Assembly (NCBI GenBank): GCA_945874735.1
Contig: CAMCHI010000006.1
Location: 1 to 64,000 of the forward strand
Source of the DNA: an uncultured Arcanobacterium sp.
Lineage (GTDB): Bacteria > Actinomycetota > Actinomycetes > Actinomycetales > Actinomycetaceae
DNA length: 64,000 nucleotides
Direction: 5' to 3'
Shown: piece by piece, positions 27,874 through 38,405 of the stretch
How the letters are laid out: each line of letters opens with the position of its first letter
Position numbering within the stretch: position 1 is the stretch's first letter
The notes under the pieces: generated by a model
What the model was told of the DNA's origin: nothing
Databases searched by the model: none
What the model saw: only the letters and a program-made list of their open reading frames with translations
Program-made: the position numbers and the translations under genes

Positions 27874-29442
27874 ATGAAGGCTCGGTTATTTTCTACAGCT
27901 CTTGCTTGTACTTTGGCGCTATCGCTAACTGCGTGTGCTAAGGAAAGCGCGGAGGTAAAGTCGCCAGCTACTACGCAAACTGTGACGCAAAATGTGCAGT
28001 CGGTAGTGCCAGGAGAAAACATTGCAGCAGTGTTAGGCACGCTGAAAGAAGCCCATACAGTGGATACGGTAGACCTAAGCCAGGCAGAAAAAATTACTCT
28101 TTCTGGTAAGAACGCCACCACTTCCGCAACTGGGGTGCAAGTAGCAAACGGAACTCTCACTATTAGCAAAGCTGGTATTTATGAACTAAGTGGTAGCTTC
28201 ACTGGTAGCGTGGTGGTGACGGTGGCAGACACTGAAGCAGTTACCTTGGTGTTAAACGGAGTGGATATTACTTCTTCCAACGGTGCAGCTATTGCTGCCA
28301 CTACGGCAGATGAACTCACGATTTACGCGGTAGAGGGTACTACTAATACTCTTACGGACGCCAAGTCTTATGCTGATACTGCAGATACTGCTCCAAATGC
28401 AGCTCTTTATTCCGCAGCCGATCTTTCCATTATTGGCCCTGGCACCCTAAAGGTGACGGGTAACTATAATGATGCAATCAACACTAATGATGGATTAGTG
28501 ATTGAAGATGTGTCTTTGCAAGTGCAAGCGATAGATGACGGGGTGCGCGGTAAAGATTACGTGGTAATTAATTCTGGTGCTTTGCAGGTGGACGTAGGTG
28601 GTCACGCAATTAAGGCTGATAATGTCACAGATGCAACCGTGGGGTATGCGGCACTGTTGGGAGGTACGGCTGAGCTAAGTGCTGGCACTGATTCAGACGG
28701 TGTTAATGCGCAAACCGTACTAGTAGGGGAGAGTGCTACTCAGATTACTGCTAGTGATGACGGTGTGCATGCGGATTTGCAGTTAGTGGTGGAAACTAAA
28801 GAACTCACTGTGCACCAATCTAATGAGGGGCTAGAGTCGCGGATTGTAACTATCGCAGCAGGCAAAGTAGAGGTGAACTCTGCCGATGATGCTATCAATG
28901 CTTCCGCTGGCACTGGTTCTTCAGGTGGGCCTGCTGGAGGAGGTATGCAGGCAGATGCTTCGCTTAATGTAACCATCAGTGGGGGTGAAGTCACTCTTAA
29001 TTCTGAAGGAGATGGCTTTGACTCCAACGGCACTGCGGTTATGACCGGCGGTACGCTCGTAATTAATGGGCCAAGTAGTGACGGAAACGGTGCGATTGAT
29101 GTAAACGGTACTTTTGACGTCAGTGGTGGAACGCTATTCGCAGGCGGTAGTGCAGGTATGGCGGCTACTCCGTCGGCTGGTTCTGCACAGGGCTGGGTGC
29201 AGTTCAGTGTGAATGCTAGCGCTGGTGATGAAGTAGTGGTGCAAAATTCCGCTGGGGAAACTGTGGCCAGTTACCAAGTGGCTAAGAATGTGCAAAATCT
29301 AGTGGTATCGGCAGCAGGAATTACTGCTGGTGAAACCTATACGGTAACGGTAAACGGCAGTAATGCTGGTAGTGCCATTGCTGGGCAGGGTGCTGCTGGT
29401 GGTCACGGCGGTCCTGGTGGAGCTCGTCCACCCCGCCCATAA
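27874..29442 (+). CDS. carbohydrate-binding (DUF4353-like) lipoprotein
   Basis: Lipobox LSLTAC; repetitive beta-rich sequence; Gly/Pro-rich C-terminus GGHGGPGGARPPRP. Confidence 0.75.
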   Translation: MKARLFSTALACTLALSLTACAKESAEVKSPATTQTVTQNVQSVVPGENIAAVLGTLKEAHTVDTVDLSQAEKITLSGKNATTSATGVQVANGTLTISKAGIYELSGSFTGSVVVTVADTEAVTLVLNGVDITSSNGAAIAATTADELTIYAVEGTTNTLTDAKSYADTADTAPNAALYSAADLSIIGPGTLKVTGNYNDAINTNDGLVIEDVSLQVQAIDDGVRGKDYVVINSGALQVDVGGHAIKADNVTDATVGYAALLGGTAELSAGTDSDGVNAQTVLVGESATQITASDDGVHADLQLVVETKELTVHQSNEGLESRIVTIAAGKVEVNSADDAINASAGTGSSGGPAGGGMQADASLNVTISGGEVTLNSEGDGFDSNGTAVMTGGTLVINGPSSDGNGAIDVNGTFDVSGGTLFAGGSAGMAATPSAGSAQGWVQFSVNASAGDEVVVQNSAGETVASYQVAKNVQNLVVSAAGITAGETYTVTVNGSNAGSAIAGQGAAGGHGGPGGARPPRP

Positions 29443-29616
29443 GGGTGGACGTTTAGGGGAGTAGCGGATAAGTGTGTGTGGCGCTAAATACCGAAATATA
29501 ACGGTTTAGCGTCCCGCTACTCCTTCTATATACCTTGCGGAACTCTAAGTAAAAAGTGAAAACTCGGAAACCAAAACACGTAATACTGAAACGCTGGTAG
29601 TGGCAGGAGGAAAACC

Positions 29617-30594
29617 ATGAATGTGCAAAATGTAAAACCAACTCGATCAGTGCGCAAGATAGTACTTGGCGCTTCGCTTTCTCTTGGTTTAGTGGTGGCG
29701 GGTACAACTTATTGGGCGCTAGATGAATACGTGATAGACAAAGTGGAAATCGCTAACGCGAGTGCTTATGAGGCTGCTCAACAGAGCAGTAATGGCAGTA
29801 GCACTAGCACTCAAACCAGCAGCGCAGATACGGAAGCAGAAGCGGTAATCACCGAGAATTCTTACCAAAAAGGCGACACCAAGATAACTGTAACCCAACA
29901 TTCTTATGGTTCGGGTGCAGATAAAGTTACTTACTATGTGGCAGATGTGCAGTTGGCGGAGGGTACGCAGTTGCGTTCAGCTTTTGCCAATGACTCTTTC
30001 GGTGAAAATATTACTGATTTAGTATCGAATATCGCTACTCAAAATAATGCAGTGCTGGCGATAAATGGTGATTATTACGGCTTTAGAGATACGGGGATTT
30101 TAATCCGTAATGGCGCGATTTATCGTGACCAAGGTGCTCGTATGGGCTTAGCCTACTATGAGGACGGTACGATGAAGCTATATGACGAAACTGCTACTAC
30201 TGCCCAAGAGTTAGTAGATGCGGGAGTGTGGAATACGCTTTCTTTCGGCCCTGGTTTGGTGGAAAACGGAGCAGTGATTTCCGGGATAGACAATGTAGAA
30301 GTGGATACTAATTTTGGTAATCACTCGGTGCAAGGGTCACACCCGCGTACCGGTATCGGTATTATTGATGAAAATCATCTAGTGTTTGTGGTTGTGGACG
30401 GTCGAGAAGATGGTTACTCGCGCGGAGCTACGATGAGTGAATTTGCGCAAATCTTCGTAGACTTAGGTGCTACTACTGCTTACAACCTAGACGGTGGCGG
30501 TTCGTCAGAAATGTGGTTTAACGGACAGGTAGTAAATCGTCCGTCTAATGGAGGAGAACGGGCTACTTCCGATATTCTCTACATCGGGGGATAG
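29617..30594 (+). CDS. phosphodiester glycosidase (NAGPA-domain) family exported protein
   Basis: N-terminal TM; INGDYYGFRDTGILIRNG, HPRTGIGI, YNLDGGGSSEMWFNG motifs. Confidence 0.88.
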   Translation: MNVQNVKPTRSVRKIVLGASLSLGLVVAGTTYWALDEYVIDKVEIANASAYEAAQQSSNGSSTSTQTSSADTEAEAVITENSYQKGDTKITVTQHSYGSGADKVTYYVADVQLAEGTQLRSAFANDSFGENITDLVSNIATQNNAVLAINGDYYGFRDTGILIRNGAIYRDQGARMGLAYYEDGTMKLYDETATTAQELVDAGVWNTLSFGPGLVENGAVISGIDNVEVDTNFGNHSVQGSHPRTGIGIIDENHLVFVVVDGREDGYSRGATMSEFAQIFVDLGATTAYNLDGGGSSEMWFNGQVVNRPSNGGERATSDILYIGG

Positions 30595-30596
30595 AG

Positions 30597-31712
30597 ATGA
30601 TCATTTTAATTCCAGCATATGAGCCGCGTGCTCGCCTAGTGGAGCTGGTGAGTGCTTTACGGCAAGCCGCACCAGAAACTCCAGTAGTGGTAGTAGACGA
30701 CGGTTCTGGCCCGCAATTTGCCAATGTGTTTAGGGAAGCGCAACAAGCAGGCGCGCAGGTGCTTTCTAGTGGGCGAGAAAATCGTGGCAAGGGCTATACC
30801 TTGCGAGAAGGATATGCCTATATTCGACAGAATTATCCAGAGCAAGTAGTGGTAAGTGCAGACTGTGATGGGCAGCATCTGGTAGCTGATATTTTGCGCA
30901 TCGGAACTGCTTGTGAAGAGGCAGATAAGCAATCCCTTAACGCAGATACTGCTCCGATTTTAGTTTTAGGAGGACGACAATTTAAGGGTAATGTGCCTTT
31001 CCGTTCTCGTTTTGGCAATACGATGAGTCGCTGCTTGTTTCGAGTAATTACTGGGGCAAAGGTATTTGACACCCAAACTGGTTTACGGGCAGTTAATGGT
31101 GCAGGCTTGGATTGGTTGCTAACTGTTGCGGGTAATCGTTTCGATTATGAGTTTCGGGCTTTAATTGAGGCGCGTAGTGCTGGGGTTACTTTGCTGGAGT
31201 TGCCTATAGATACCGTGTATATAGAGCAAAACGATAGCTCGCATTTCCGTCCTGTCGTGGATTCGCTGAGAGTGTATCGTCCACTTTTAGAATTTATGGC
31301 TGCTTCTTTATTCGGGTATTTAGTAGATGTAACGGTATTTTTCGCCTTGTGGTGGCTGATACCAGCTTTGCCATTACTAGCTGTGGTGGTAGTGGCAAGA
31401 GTAGTGTCTATAATTGCTAACTTTGGGGCTAATCTCTATGCGTTTAGGGGAAGGCATCCAGTGGTTAAGACCTCCTTAGTGCGTTATCTTGGTTTAGCCT
31501 TGGTATTGTTGGTGCTTAACTATCTAACTTTAGCTACTTTAGTGAAAGTAGGGGTATGGGTAGTGGCAGCAAAACTTATTACTGAGATTGCGTTGTGGTT
31601 CTTTTCTTATGCAGTGCAATATCGGTGGGTGTTTCGCCAAACTTCTTTTCCGCAACTAAGAGTGGATAGGGGAAGAAAAGACGCAGAAAAAGAAATGCTT
31701 TTACCGATTTAA
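30597..31712 (+). CDS. glycosyltransferase family 2 fused to a GtrA-like membrane domain
   Basis: N-terminal GT2 (VVVDDGSG, SADCDGQH), C-terminal four-helix GtrA-like segment. Confidence 0.88.
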   Translation: MIILIPAYEPRARLVELVSALRQAAPETPVVVVDDGSGPQFANVFREAQQAGAQVLSSGRENRGKGYTLREGYAYIRQNYPEQVVVSADCDGQHLVADILRIGTACEEADKQSLNADTAPILVLGGRQFKGNVPFRSRFGNTMSRCLFRVITGAKVFDTQTGLRAVNGAGLDWLLTVAGNRFDYEFRALIEARSAGVTLLELPIDTVYIEQNDSSHFRPVVDSLRVYRPLLEFMAASLFGYLVDVTVFFALWWLIPALPLLAVVVVARVVSIIANFGANLYAFRGRHPVVKTSLVRYLGLALVLLVLNYLTLATLVKVGVWVVAAKLITEIALWFFSYAVQYRWVFRQTSFPQLRVDRGRKDAEKEMLLPI

Positions 31713-31774
31713 GTGGTTATTTTTCCGGCGGTGATAGTCAGCGCTGTACGCGGAAAGAGTTTAATAAAATGCAG

Positions 31775-31804
31775 AAAGGGCTTGGTGAAACCAAGCCCTT
31801 TTTC
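31775..31804 (+). terminator. intrinsic terminator
   Basis: AAAGGGCTTGGT-gaa-ACCAAGCCCTTT followed by TT. Confidence 0.8.
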
Positions 31805-31805
31805 G

Positions 31806-31878
31806 TACACCGCCTGGGACTCGAACCCAGAACCCTCTGATTAAGAGTCAGATGCTCTGCCAGTTGAGCTAGCGGTGC
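31806..31878 (-). tRNA. tRNA-Lys(CTT)
   Basis: Minus strand GCACCGCTAGCTCAACTGGCAGAGCATCTGACTCTTAATCAGAGGGTTCTGGGTTCGAGTCCCAGGCGGTGTA; cloverleaf with CTT anticodon. Confidence 0.95.
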
Positions 31879-32178
31879 GCAACAAATAAAAATTCTAGTG
31901 TGTGCCTTATGGTTATGGCAAGTTAGCTATTGTTTTCTGTTTGTGAACTCATGCACAGAGTGAAAAGTGGGTGGTATTGTGCCCGTCTTTTCCGGCTAGA
32001 AGCCTAGATTGGCTGAGAGCTAGGGTGGGATGGGGTGTAAGTTAAGTCAGATTTGGCGCGATAACCATAGCAGTAAGACGCATTATTTGCTAAGTTTGTT
32101 AGTGATTATGTGTAAAAGTTTGTATGCATACTTTGTGATTGTGTGTAAAACGCAGATACCTTTGAGAAAGGCAGGGTA

Positions 32179-33108
32179 ATGTCTGCTCCGGTTGTAACTC
32201 TAGCTACGAGTTCCAAATTTCCGTTATTGGATCAAGACGAACAAGGCTTGCCTGATGCGCTCCGAGAGCGCGGAATGGAACCGCGTATTGCGGTCTGGGA
32301 TGATCCTAGTGTGAATTGGGAAGAAGCTGGGGTAGTGGTAGTGCGTTCCGTGCGTGACTATGCTGCTGATGTAAATGCTTTCGTGCGTTGGGCACGTTCC
32401 GTGCCGCGTATCTTGAACTCTGCTGATACGATGAGTTGGAATGTGGATAAACATTATTTGCAAGAATTAGCTGCTCGCGGTTTACCTACTATTCCGACTG
32501 TGTGGCTAGAACCGTCCCAAAATTTATCGAAACAGCAAATACATTCTCGTTTTCCGGTAACTGGAGATTTTGTGGTAAAGCCAGCTATTTCTTCTGGTGG
32601 ACGGGGTACTGGGCGCTACACGGCAAATGATGCGCGTTCGCGCGGGGAAGCAATTGAACACGCCTGCTATGAGTTAGCACAAGGCCGGTCGGTAATGGTG
32701 CAACGTTACTTGCGAGAAATTGATAGCCAAGGTGAAACCTCTTTGATTTATCTAAATGGTATTCCGGCTTATCAAGTAGAAAAAGAGCCAATGTTACATT
32801 CCGGTTTCCGATCTGCCGGTGACGGAGCAGTAGTGGAAGAAGTGGCTAAGCTAAGCGCTGCTTCGGAGGAAACTTGGCGATGGGGCGAGCGTATTCGCAC
32901 TGCTTTGCATGGTTATATTAAAGACCATTCTGGTAAAGATGAGTTGCTACTCTTTAATCGAGTGGATATTGTGCGGGGAGATGAAAATTCGACGCACGAG
33001 TTTTATGTAATGGAAGTGTCGTTGATTGACGGTTCGTTATACTTAGGAGCAAATGAGGAGTATCTGAATCGTTTCGCGGACGCAATTCAGACTCGCGTTT
33101 TTTGGTGA
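32179..33108 (+). CDS. ATP-grasp domain protein
   Basis: VVKPAISSGGRGTGRY and downstream ATP-grasp pattern; 309 aa. Confidence 0.75.
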   Translation: MSAPVVTLATSSKFPLLDQDEQGLPDALRERGMEPRIAVWDDPSVNWEEAGVVVVRSVRDYAADVNAFVRWARSVPRILNSADTMSWNVDKHYLQELAARGLPTIPTVWLEPSQNLSKQQIHSRFPVTGDFVVKPAISSGGRGTGRYTANDARSRGEAIEHACYELAQGRSVMVQRYLREIDSQGETSLIYLNGIPAYQVEKEPMLHSGFRSAGDGAVVEEVAKLSAASEETWRWGERIRTALHGYIKDHSGKDELLLFNRVDIVRGDENSTHEFYVMEVSLIDGSLYLGANEEYLNRFADAIQTRVFW

Positions 33109-33212
33109 TGGCAATCACCGTAATTATTTTGGTTGCAAGCATAATGCTTGCTACAATTAATTCTCGTTGCAATAGTTTGCAAAGCACTTTGTAAAAAATT
33201 GCAATCATAATG

Positions 33213-33284
33213 GTGGCTGTAGCTCAGCGGTAGAGCACCTGGTTGTGGTCCAGGGGGTCGCGGGTTCAAACCCCGTCAGCCACC
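33213..33284 (+). tRNA. tRNA-His(GTG)
   Basis: GTGGCTGTAGCTCAGCGGTAGAGCACCTGGTTGTGGTCCAGGGGGTCGCGGGTTCAAACCCCGTCAGCCACC; GTG anticodon. Confidence 0.95.
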
Positions 33285-33524
33285 CAGATTATGCCCCGTC
33301 TAACTAATAGTAGAAAGACGGGGTTTTATTGTATATACAGTGGCTTTTAGGCGGTATCTCCATGCAAGCCGTAGATGGTGGAAACTAATGATGCTTTAAA
33401 ATGGACAGTTGCGGGATTGGATTACTCCGTCAAAACTAATTTATCTACTAAAGCTAGTATGTCCTTAACGTGGGCGTAGTCGCTAAAACCATCTATAAAT
33501 CAGCTTAAACCGTCTACAAAATAG

Positions 33525-34163
33525 CTAGTTTTCCGCGCGAGACTTAGTAGAATTATCGCTAATCTCTTGCGCTATCCGAGTGGCTTCTACAGTGCTAGGC
33601 CCATTATTGGCCGGAAAGAGCACAGCGCGGTAATAGCGTAATTCGTCAATAGAATCATATATATCGCCTAATGCTCTATGATTGCCCGTTTTTTCGGGAG
33701 CTAATCCGTACAAATGTGGATACCAGCGTTTTACCAGTTCTTTTAAGGACGATACGTCAATAATGCGGTAGTGTAAATGCTCCTCTAAAGCAGGCATATA
33801 CCGAGCTAAGAAGTTTCGGTCGTTACTCACCGAGTTTCCACCTAATTGTGCTTTCTTTGCTTCTGGCACAAACTGTTTCACATAATTCAGCACTGCTTCT
33901 TCTGCTTGCGCCACGCTTACACCTTTATCCCATTGGTTAATTAAACCAGTGGTGGTATGCATTTTTTTCACAAAGTCATTCATGTTTTCTACTGCGCGGG
34001 CGCTAGGTTTGATAACTATTTCCAGACCAGGAGCTAAAGGGGTTAAATTAGCGTCAGTTACTACCACTGCTATTTCTACTAACTCATCTATTTCTAGATT
34101 GAGTCCGGTCATTTCGCAGTCTATCCAAACAATTGGTGTATTTTTTCCCAGTACAGTGTTCAC
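33525..34163 (-). CDS. orn: oligoribonuclease
   Basis: IVWIDCEMTGLNLEIDELVEIAVVVTDANL; DEDDh exonuclease. Confidence 0.95.
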   Translation of the reverse strand: MNTVLGKNTPIVWIDCEMTGLNLEIDELVEIAVVVTDANLTPLAPGLEIVIKPSARAVENMNDFVKKMHTTTGLINQWDKGVSVAQAEEAVLNYVKQFVPEAKKAQLGGNSVSNDRNFLARYMPALEEHLHYRIIDVSSLKELVKRWYPHLYGLAPEKTGNHRALGDIYDSIDELRYYRAVLFPANNGPSTVEATRIAQEISDNSTKSRAEN

Positions 34164-34402
34164 TTATCTAATACTAGCAAAGGATTAAGAAAGAGGAAGT
34201 AGGAGGACATTTTCATTAACACTAGCTCTCTGTTTCTACTACTTGTGGATAACATAGGGTGATATTTTCGCGTAATATCGCGCTTGCCATTTAAGAAAAA
34301 TTTTTAGTTTATAAAATACGTTTACAGTGTGCTTATGGTGCGTTAGGCTTGTTTATGGAAAATGCAAAGTTGCATTGCTAACTCTAAATTTGGAGGGAAT
34401 AA

Positions 34403-36730
34403 ATGAGTGATAATGTAGTTGCTCCTGGTGTGGGCGCCGGACGCTTAACTTTACCAATCCAAACTGGCATGGATGATGAAATTCGTCAGTTGGTGGCACG
34501 GTTAAAACCAGACGCGGTACGCAATTCGGATGGTACTGAACTACCTGCGATAGCTAAAGAATTAGTAGATAAGGTGTATTCCACTTATTTCCCTTCTCGT
34601 GGTGATCATGAATGGTCGCGTGCTAATCCAGATCATCGAGTACATCAGTATCTAATGAGTGAACGAGTGACGGCTTTTGACACTAATCCGCTACAAATTA
34701 ACGTAATGGACGGGTATTTTGCGCAGCAGTTTGCTCCTGAAATGGATTGTGATTTTGCTAAGTACTGGCAAGTAATTGATCGCACTACCGGGGAAACGGT
34801 GCCTTATGGTGAGTGGAGTGTAGAGGCTATTCCTGCCGTATTCTGCAAAGATACTGAGGTAAAAGATTCGGGTGCGCCAGATGAGGAAGCTGGTTCGGCA
34901 CTGGTGACTATCCATGCCCCGCAAGAATTTCATGTGTACACGGTGAGTTTCTTAGCTCGTCAAATCTGGGATTCTACGCAGATTTACAACTATCTCACTA
35001 ACAACTGGGCAGCTAACCCAGATAAGTTAAAAGATAAGACTTACGATCCTGCATATGCTACCACTTGGGAACATATGCAAACTGCTTTAGATCAGTGGCT
35101 GGTAGAACACCCAGAAGTAGACGTAGTACGTTTTACTACTTTCTTCTATCACTTTACCTTGGTGTTTAATGAGCGAGCTTTAGAAAAGTACGCGGACTGG
35201 TTTGGTTATAGTGCAGCAGTTTCAGTACCAGCTATGGAAGCTTTTGCTGCTGAGTATGGCTATGAACTAACCCCAGAAGATTTTGTGGATGCAGGTTACT
35301 ATAATTCTACTTTCCGTACTCCGCAGCCACGTTTCTTAGATTGGGTAAACTTCATCTCTCGTGACGTATCTCAGAAAGCTAAAGTGCTGGTAGATAAAGT
35401 GCATGAGGCAGGCCGTGAAGCGGTAATGTTCTTAGGCGATAACTGGATTGGTACCGAACCTTATGGTAAGTACTTCCCCGAAATCGGATTAGACGGAGTA
35501 GTAGGTTCGGTAGGTAATGCTTGCACTTGCCGTATGATTTCGGATATTCCAGGGGTAAAGTACACCGAGGGTCGTTTCTTGCCTTATTTCTTCCCAGATG
35601 TATTCCATCCAGGTGGCGATCCGGTAGGGGAAGCTAATAAGTCTTGGGCTACTGGTCGTCGTGCAATTATCCGTAAACCTCTTGATCGCATGGGTTATGG
35701 TGGTTACTTATCGCTGGCATTAGAGCACCCAGATTTCGTAGACCGCGTGGAAGAAATCGTGGCAGAATTCCGTTCTCTCCACGATCGTACAAACGGTGAA
35801 TTACCAGCAAATGCGCCAATTAAAGTAGGTATTGTAAACTCGTGGGGCAAGTTACGTACTTGGCAAACTCATATGGTGAGCCATGCGCTGTGGTTTAAGG
35901 AGATTTGGGCTTACCAAGGAGTAATTGAAGCACTAGCTGGTCTGCCATTCGAGGTAGAGTTCTTAAGTTTCGATGAAATTAAAGATGGCGTGCCAAGTGA
36001 TATTGGAGTGCTCATTAATGCGGGACGTGCAGGCACTTCTTTCGTAGGTGACGTTTGGGAAGATCCGCAAATTCAGGGAGCCGTACGCGCATTTGTGGCT
36101 CGCGGTGGCGGTTTAATTGGTGTGGGTGAACCTACCGCGTTAGATTTCCGGGCATCTACTAAACTAGGCGCTACTTTTGCGTTAGCAGATGTATTTGGTG
36201 TAGATCAAGAGCGTGATTTAGGTTTGTCTACTGATCGTTACCCAGTCATCACCGAAGAACACTTCTTAACTAAAGATTTACCGTTACTGCCTGAAAAGAT
36301 TGCCGACGGCAAGACGGTACGAGTGCTAGAAGGGCGTTTTGGTGCCGATTTCGTGCCGGAGGAGTCAGTACCAGGTGTATTTACTCATGGTGTAAAGACT
36401 CAGGAACTAGCACGTAACCGTGGTGGTGTTACTTTGGCAGTTAATGAGTATGGGGCTGGCCGCGCCGTGTATGCTTCCGGCTTGGCTTACTCTATTGCTA
36501 ACTCTCGTTTATTGCATCGCGCAATTTACTGGGCTGCCGGTAAAGAAGATGAGTTTGCTAAGCTCTGGGTGAGTGACGACCCAGCAGTAGAAGTAGCTTA
36601 CTATCCAGAGAGCAACTTGTTACTTGCCGCGAACTGCGCTAATGCAGAGGTAAGTACCGTGTTGCGCAATGGGGAGAAAGAAATTTCGGTAGAGCTAGGT
36701 GCTCTCCGAGCAAAGTGGTTAGAAATCTAG
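34403..36730 (+). CDS. 1,3-beta-galactosyl-N-acetylhexosamine phosphorylase (GH112)
   Basis: 775 aa resembling bifidobacterial lacto-N-biose phosphorylase throughout. Confidence 0.9.
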   Translation: MSDNVVAPGVGAGRLTLPIQTGMDDEIRQLVARLKPDAVRNSDGTELPAIAKELVDKVYSTYFPSRGDHEWSRANPDHRVHQYLMSERVTAFDTNPLQINVMDGYFAQQFAPEMDCDFAKYWQVIDRTTGETVPYGEWSVEAIPAVFCKDTEVKDSGAPDEEAGSALVTIHAPQEFHVYTVSFLARQIWDSTQIYNYLTNNWAANPDKLKDKTYDPAYATTWEHMQTALDQWLVEHPEVDVVRFTTFFYHFTLVFNERALEKYADWFGYSAAVSVPAMEAFAAEYGYELTPEDFVDAGYYNSTFRTPQPRFLDWVNFISRDVSQKAKVLVDKVHEAGREAVMFLGDNWIGTEPYGKYFPEIGLDGVVGSVGNACTCRMISDIPGVKYTEGRFLPYFFPDVFHPGGDPVGEANKSWATGRRAIIRKPLDRMGYGGYLSLALEHPDFVDRVEEIVAEFRSLHDRTNGELPANAPIKVGIVNSWGKLRTWQTHMVSHALWFKEIWAYQGVIEALAGLPFEVEFLSFDEIKDGVPSDIGVLINAGRAGTSFVGDVWEDPQIQGAVRAFVARGGGLIGVGEPTALDFRASTKLGATFALADVFGVDQERDLGLSTDRYPVITEEHFLTKDLPLLPEKIADGKTVRVLEGRFGADFVPEESVPGVFTHGVKTQELARNRGGVTLAVNEYGAGRAVYASGLAYSIANSRLLHRAIYWAAGKEDEFAKLWVSDDPAVEVAYYPESNLLLAANCANAEVSTVLRNGEKEISVELGALRAKWLEI

Positions 36731-36945
36731 AATTCCTAACAGTTTTCAAGCGTTAAAGCTGGCTGTATGAAAAGAAATTGGAAAATATCTTGCCAGTTAC
36801 ATTGCGTACAGCCAGCTTTATCGTTAGAATTGAAATGGTCGTAAAGTGACTCTGGTTACGCACTGTGACTTTAGTTCGCAACCAAAGTTGCTGACTATGA
36901 GTTGTTGCATGGTGCAACCATGATTCTCAACGGAGAGGAAATTAA

Positions 36946-38253
36946 ATGAAGATCGTACGTAAGGGATCTGCAGTAGCTGTAGTAGCAGCAGCTGCACTTG
37001 CTCTAGGCGCTTGCTCTGGTGGTAGCTCCTCTTCCACCTCTGCAGAAAAGACCGAAGCAGTAGAGATCGTTTACTCGCACCGTCTACCTAACCAGGACAA
37101 GGTTCAGGAATTGGTAGACAAGTGGAATGCTGAAAATCCAAATATCCAGGTTAAGGCTGAGAAGTTCCCAGGCGAAGCTAAGGACTTCATGCCACAGCTA
37201 AAGCAGAACGTAGCTGAAGGCACTGCAGCTTGCTTGGCTCAGGTTGGATATGCAGAAATGCCAAACGCATTCGTTGATGAGCTACTTGAAGACGTTACCA
37301 AGTATGTAGATCCATACAAGGAAGCTTACAAGGGCACCATCGAATTGATGAAGGTAGGCGAGTCCTACTACGGTATCCCACAGGATAACGGTCCACTAGT
37401 TTACCTATACAACAAGGCAGAATTCGATGCTCTTGGACTAACCGTTCCAACCACCGCTGCTGAGTTCATTGAGACCGCTAAGAAGGCTGCTGAAGCTGGC
37501 AAGTACATTATTTCTTACCAGACTGACGAAGTTGGCAATATGTTCGGTGGTCTAGCTGCTGCTGCTGGTGGCAAGTGGTACTCCTCCGACAGTGAAGGCT
37601 TCACTGTTAATGCAGTAGACGAGGGCACCAAGGCTCTAGCAGACTTCTGGCAGCAGCTTCTTGACGCTAAGGCTGCAGCAGTAGTTGCTCGCTGGGACGC
37701 AACCCAGTTCGACGTAGCTATCAAGGAAGGTAAGCTAATCGGTACCTTCGCAGCTGGTTGGGAAGTTGGTCTAATTCCAGACCTAGTATTCGGCATCAAT
37801 GCTGAGAATCCAGCTGACGGAACCTGGCAGGCAGCACTACTACCAGACTTCGGTGCTGGTCAGCTTTCCGGTCCTGACGGTGGTTCTGGTGTAGCAGTTG
37901 TTAAGGGCTGTGCACACCCAGAAGAAGCAATGAAGTTCAACGCTTGGTTCAACAACCAGGTAGACTTCCTAGCTTCCGATCAGGGTCTAATCCCAGCTGC
38001 TACCGCTCCTGCTGCTACTCCTGAATGGATCAAGCAGTTCTACGGTGGCCAGGACGTTTACGGATTGCTAGCAGAAGCTAATGCAGCAATGGCTCCAGTA
38101 GCATTCATTCCAGGTTGGTCTGAAGTTACCGCTGCAATGGTAACTAAGGGCGCAGATGTACAGGCTGGTACTGCAAAGGTGCTAGACATCTTCGTAGCTG
38201 CTGACGAAACCTCGAAGGCTGCTCTAACCAAGGGCGGATTTACTGTAAAGTAA
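36946..38253 (+). CDS. sugar ABC transporter substrate-binding lipoprotein
   Basis: Lipobox LALGACSGG; family 1 solute-binding protein. Confidence 0.92.
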   Translation: MKIVRKGSAVAVVAAAALALGACSGGSSSSTSAEKTEAVEIVYSHRLPNQDKVQELVDKWNAENPNIQVKAEKFPGEAKDFMPQLKQNVAEGTAACLAQVGYAEMPNAFVDELLEDVTKYVDPYKEAYKGTIELMKVGESYYGIPQDNGPLVYLYNKAEFDALGLTVPTTAAEFIETAKKAAEAGKYIISYQTDEVGNMFGGLAAAAGGKWYSSDSEGFTVNAVDEGTKALADFWQQLLDAKAAAVVARWDATQFDVAIKEGKLIGTFAAGWEVGLIPDLVFGINAENPADGTWQAALLPDFGAGQLSGPDGGSGVAVVKGCAHPEEAMKFNAWFNNQVDFLASDQGLIPAATAPAATPEWIKQFYGGQDVYGLLAEANAAMAPVAFIPGWSEVTAAMVTKGADVQAGTAKVLDIFVAADETSKAALTKGGFTVK

Positions 38254-38298
38254 GCTCCTTGAGGTAGTGGTTATTAAATAAACACTACACACAAATGT

Positions 38299-38334
38299 TA
38301 GGTGCCTACCTACCTGGTGGTAGGTAGGCACCTA
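38299..38334 (+). terminator. strong hairpin between substrate-binding protein and permease genes
   Basis: Perfect 16-bp stem TAGGTGCCTACCTACC-TGGT-GGTAGGTAGGCACCTA; weak T-tract. Confidence 0.75.
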
Positions 38335-38405
38335 TTTCTATTCATAACGTATATAAAGTGCTGAATAATTAATAGAAGATTATTAGTTATTGGGGAATAT
38401 CTAAA

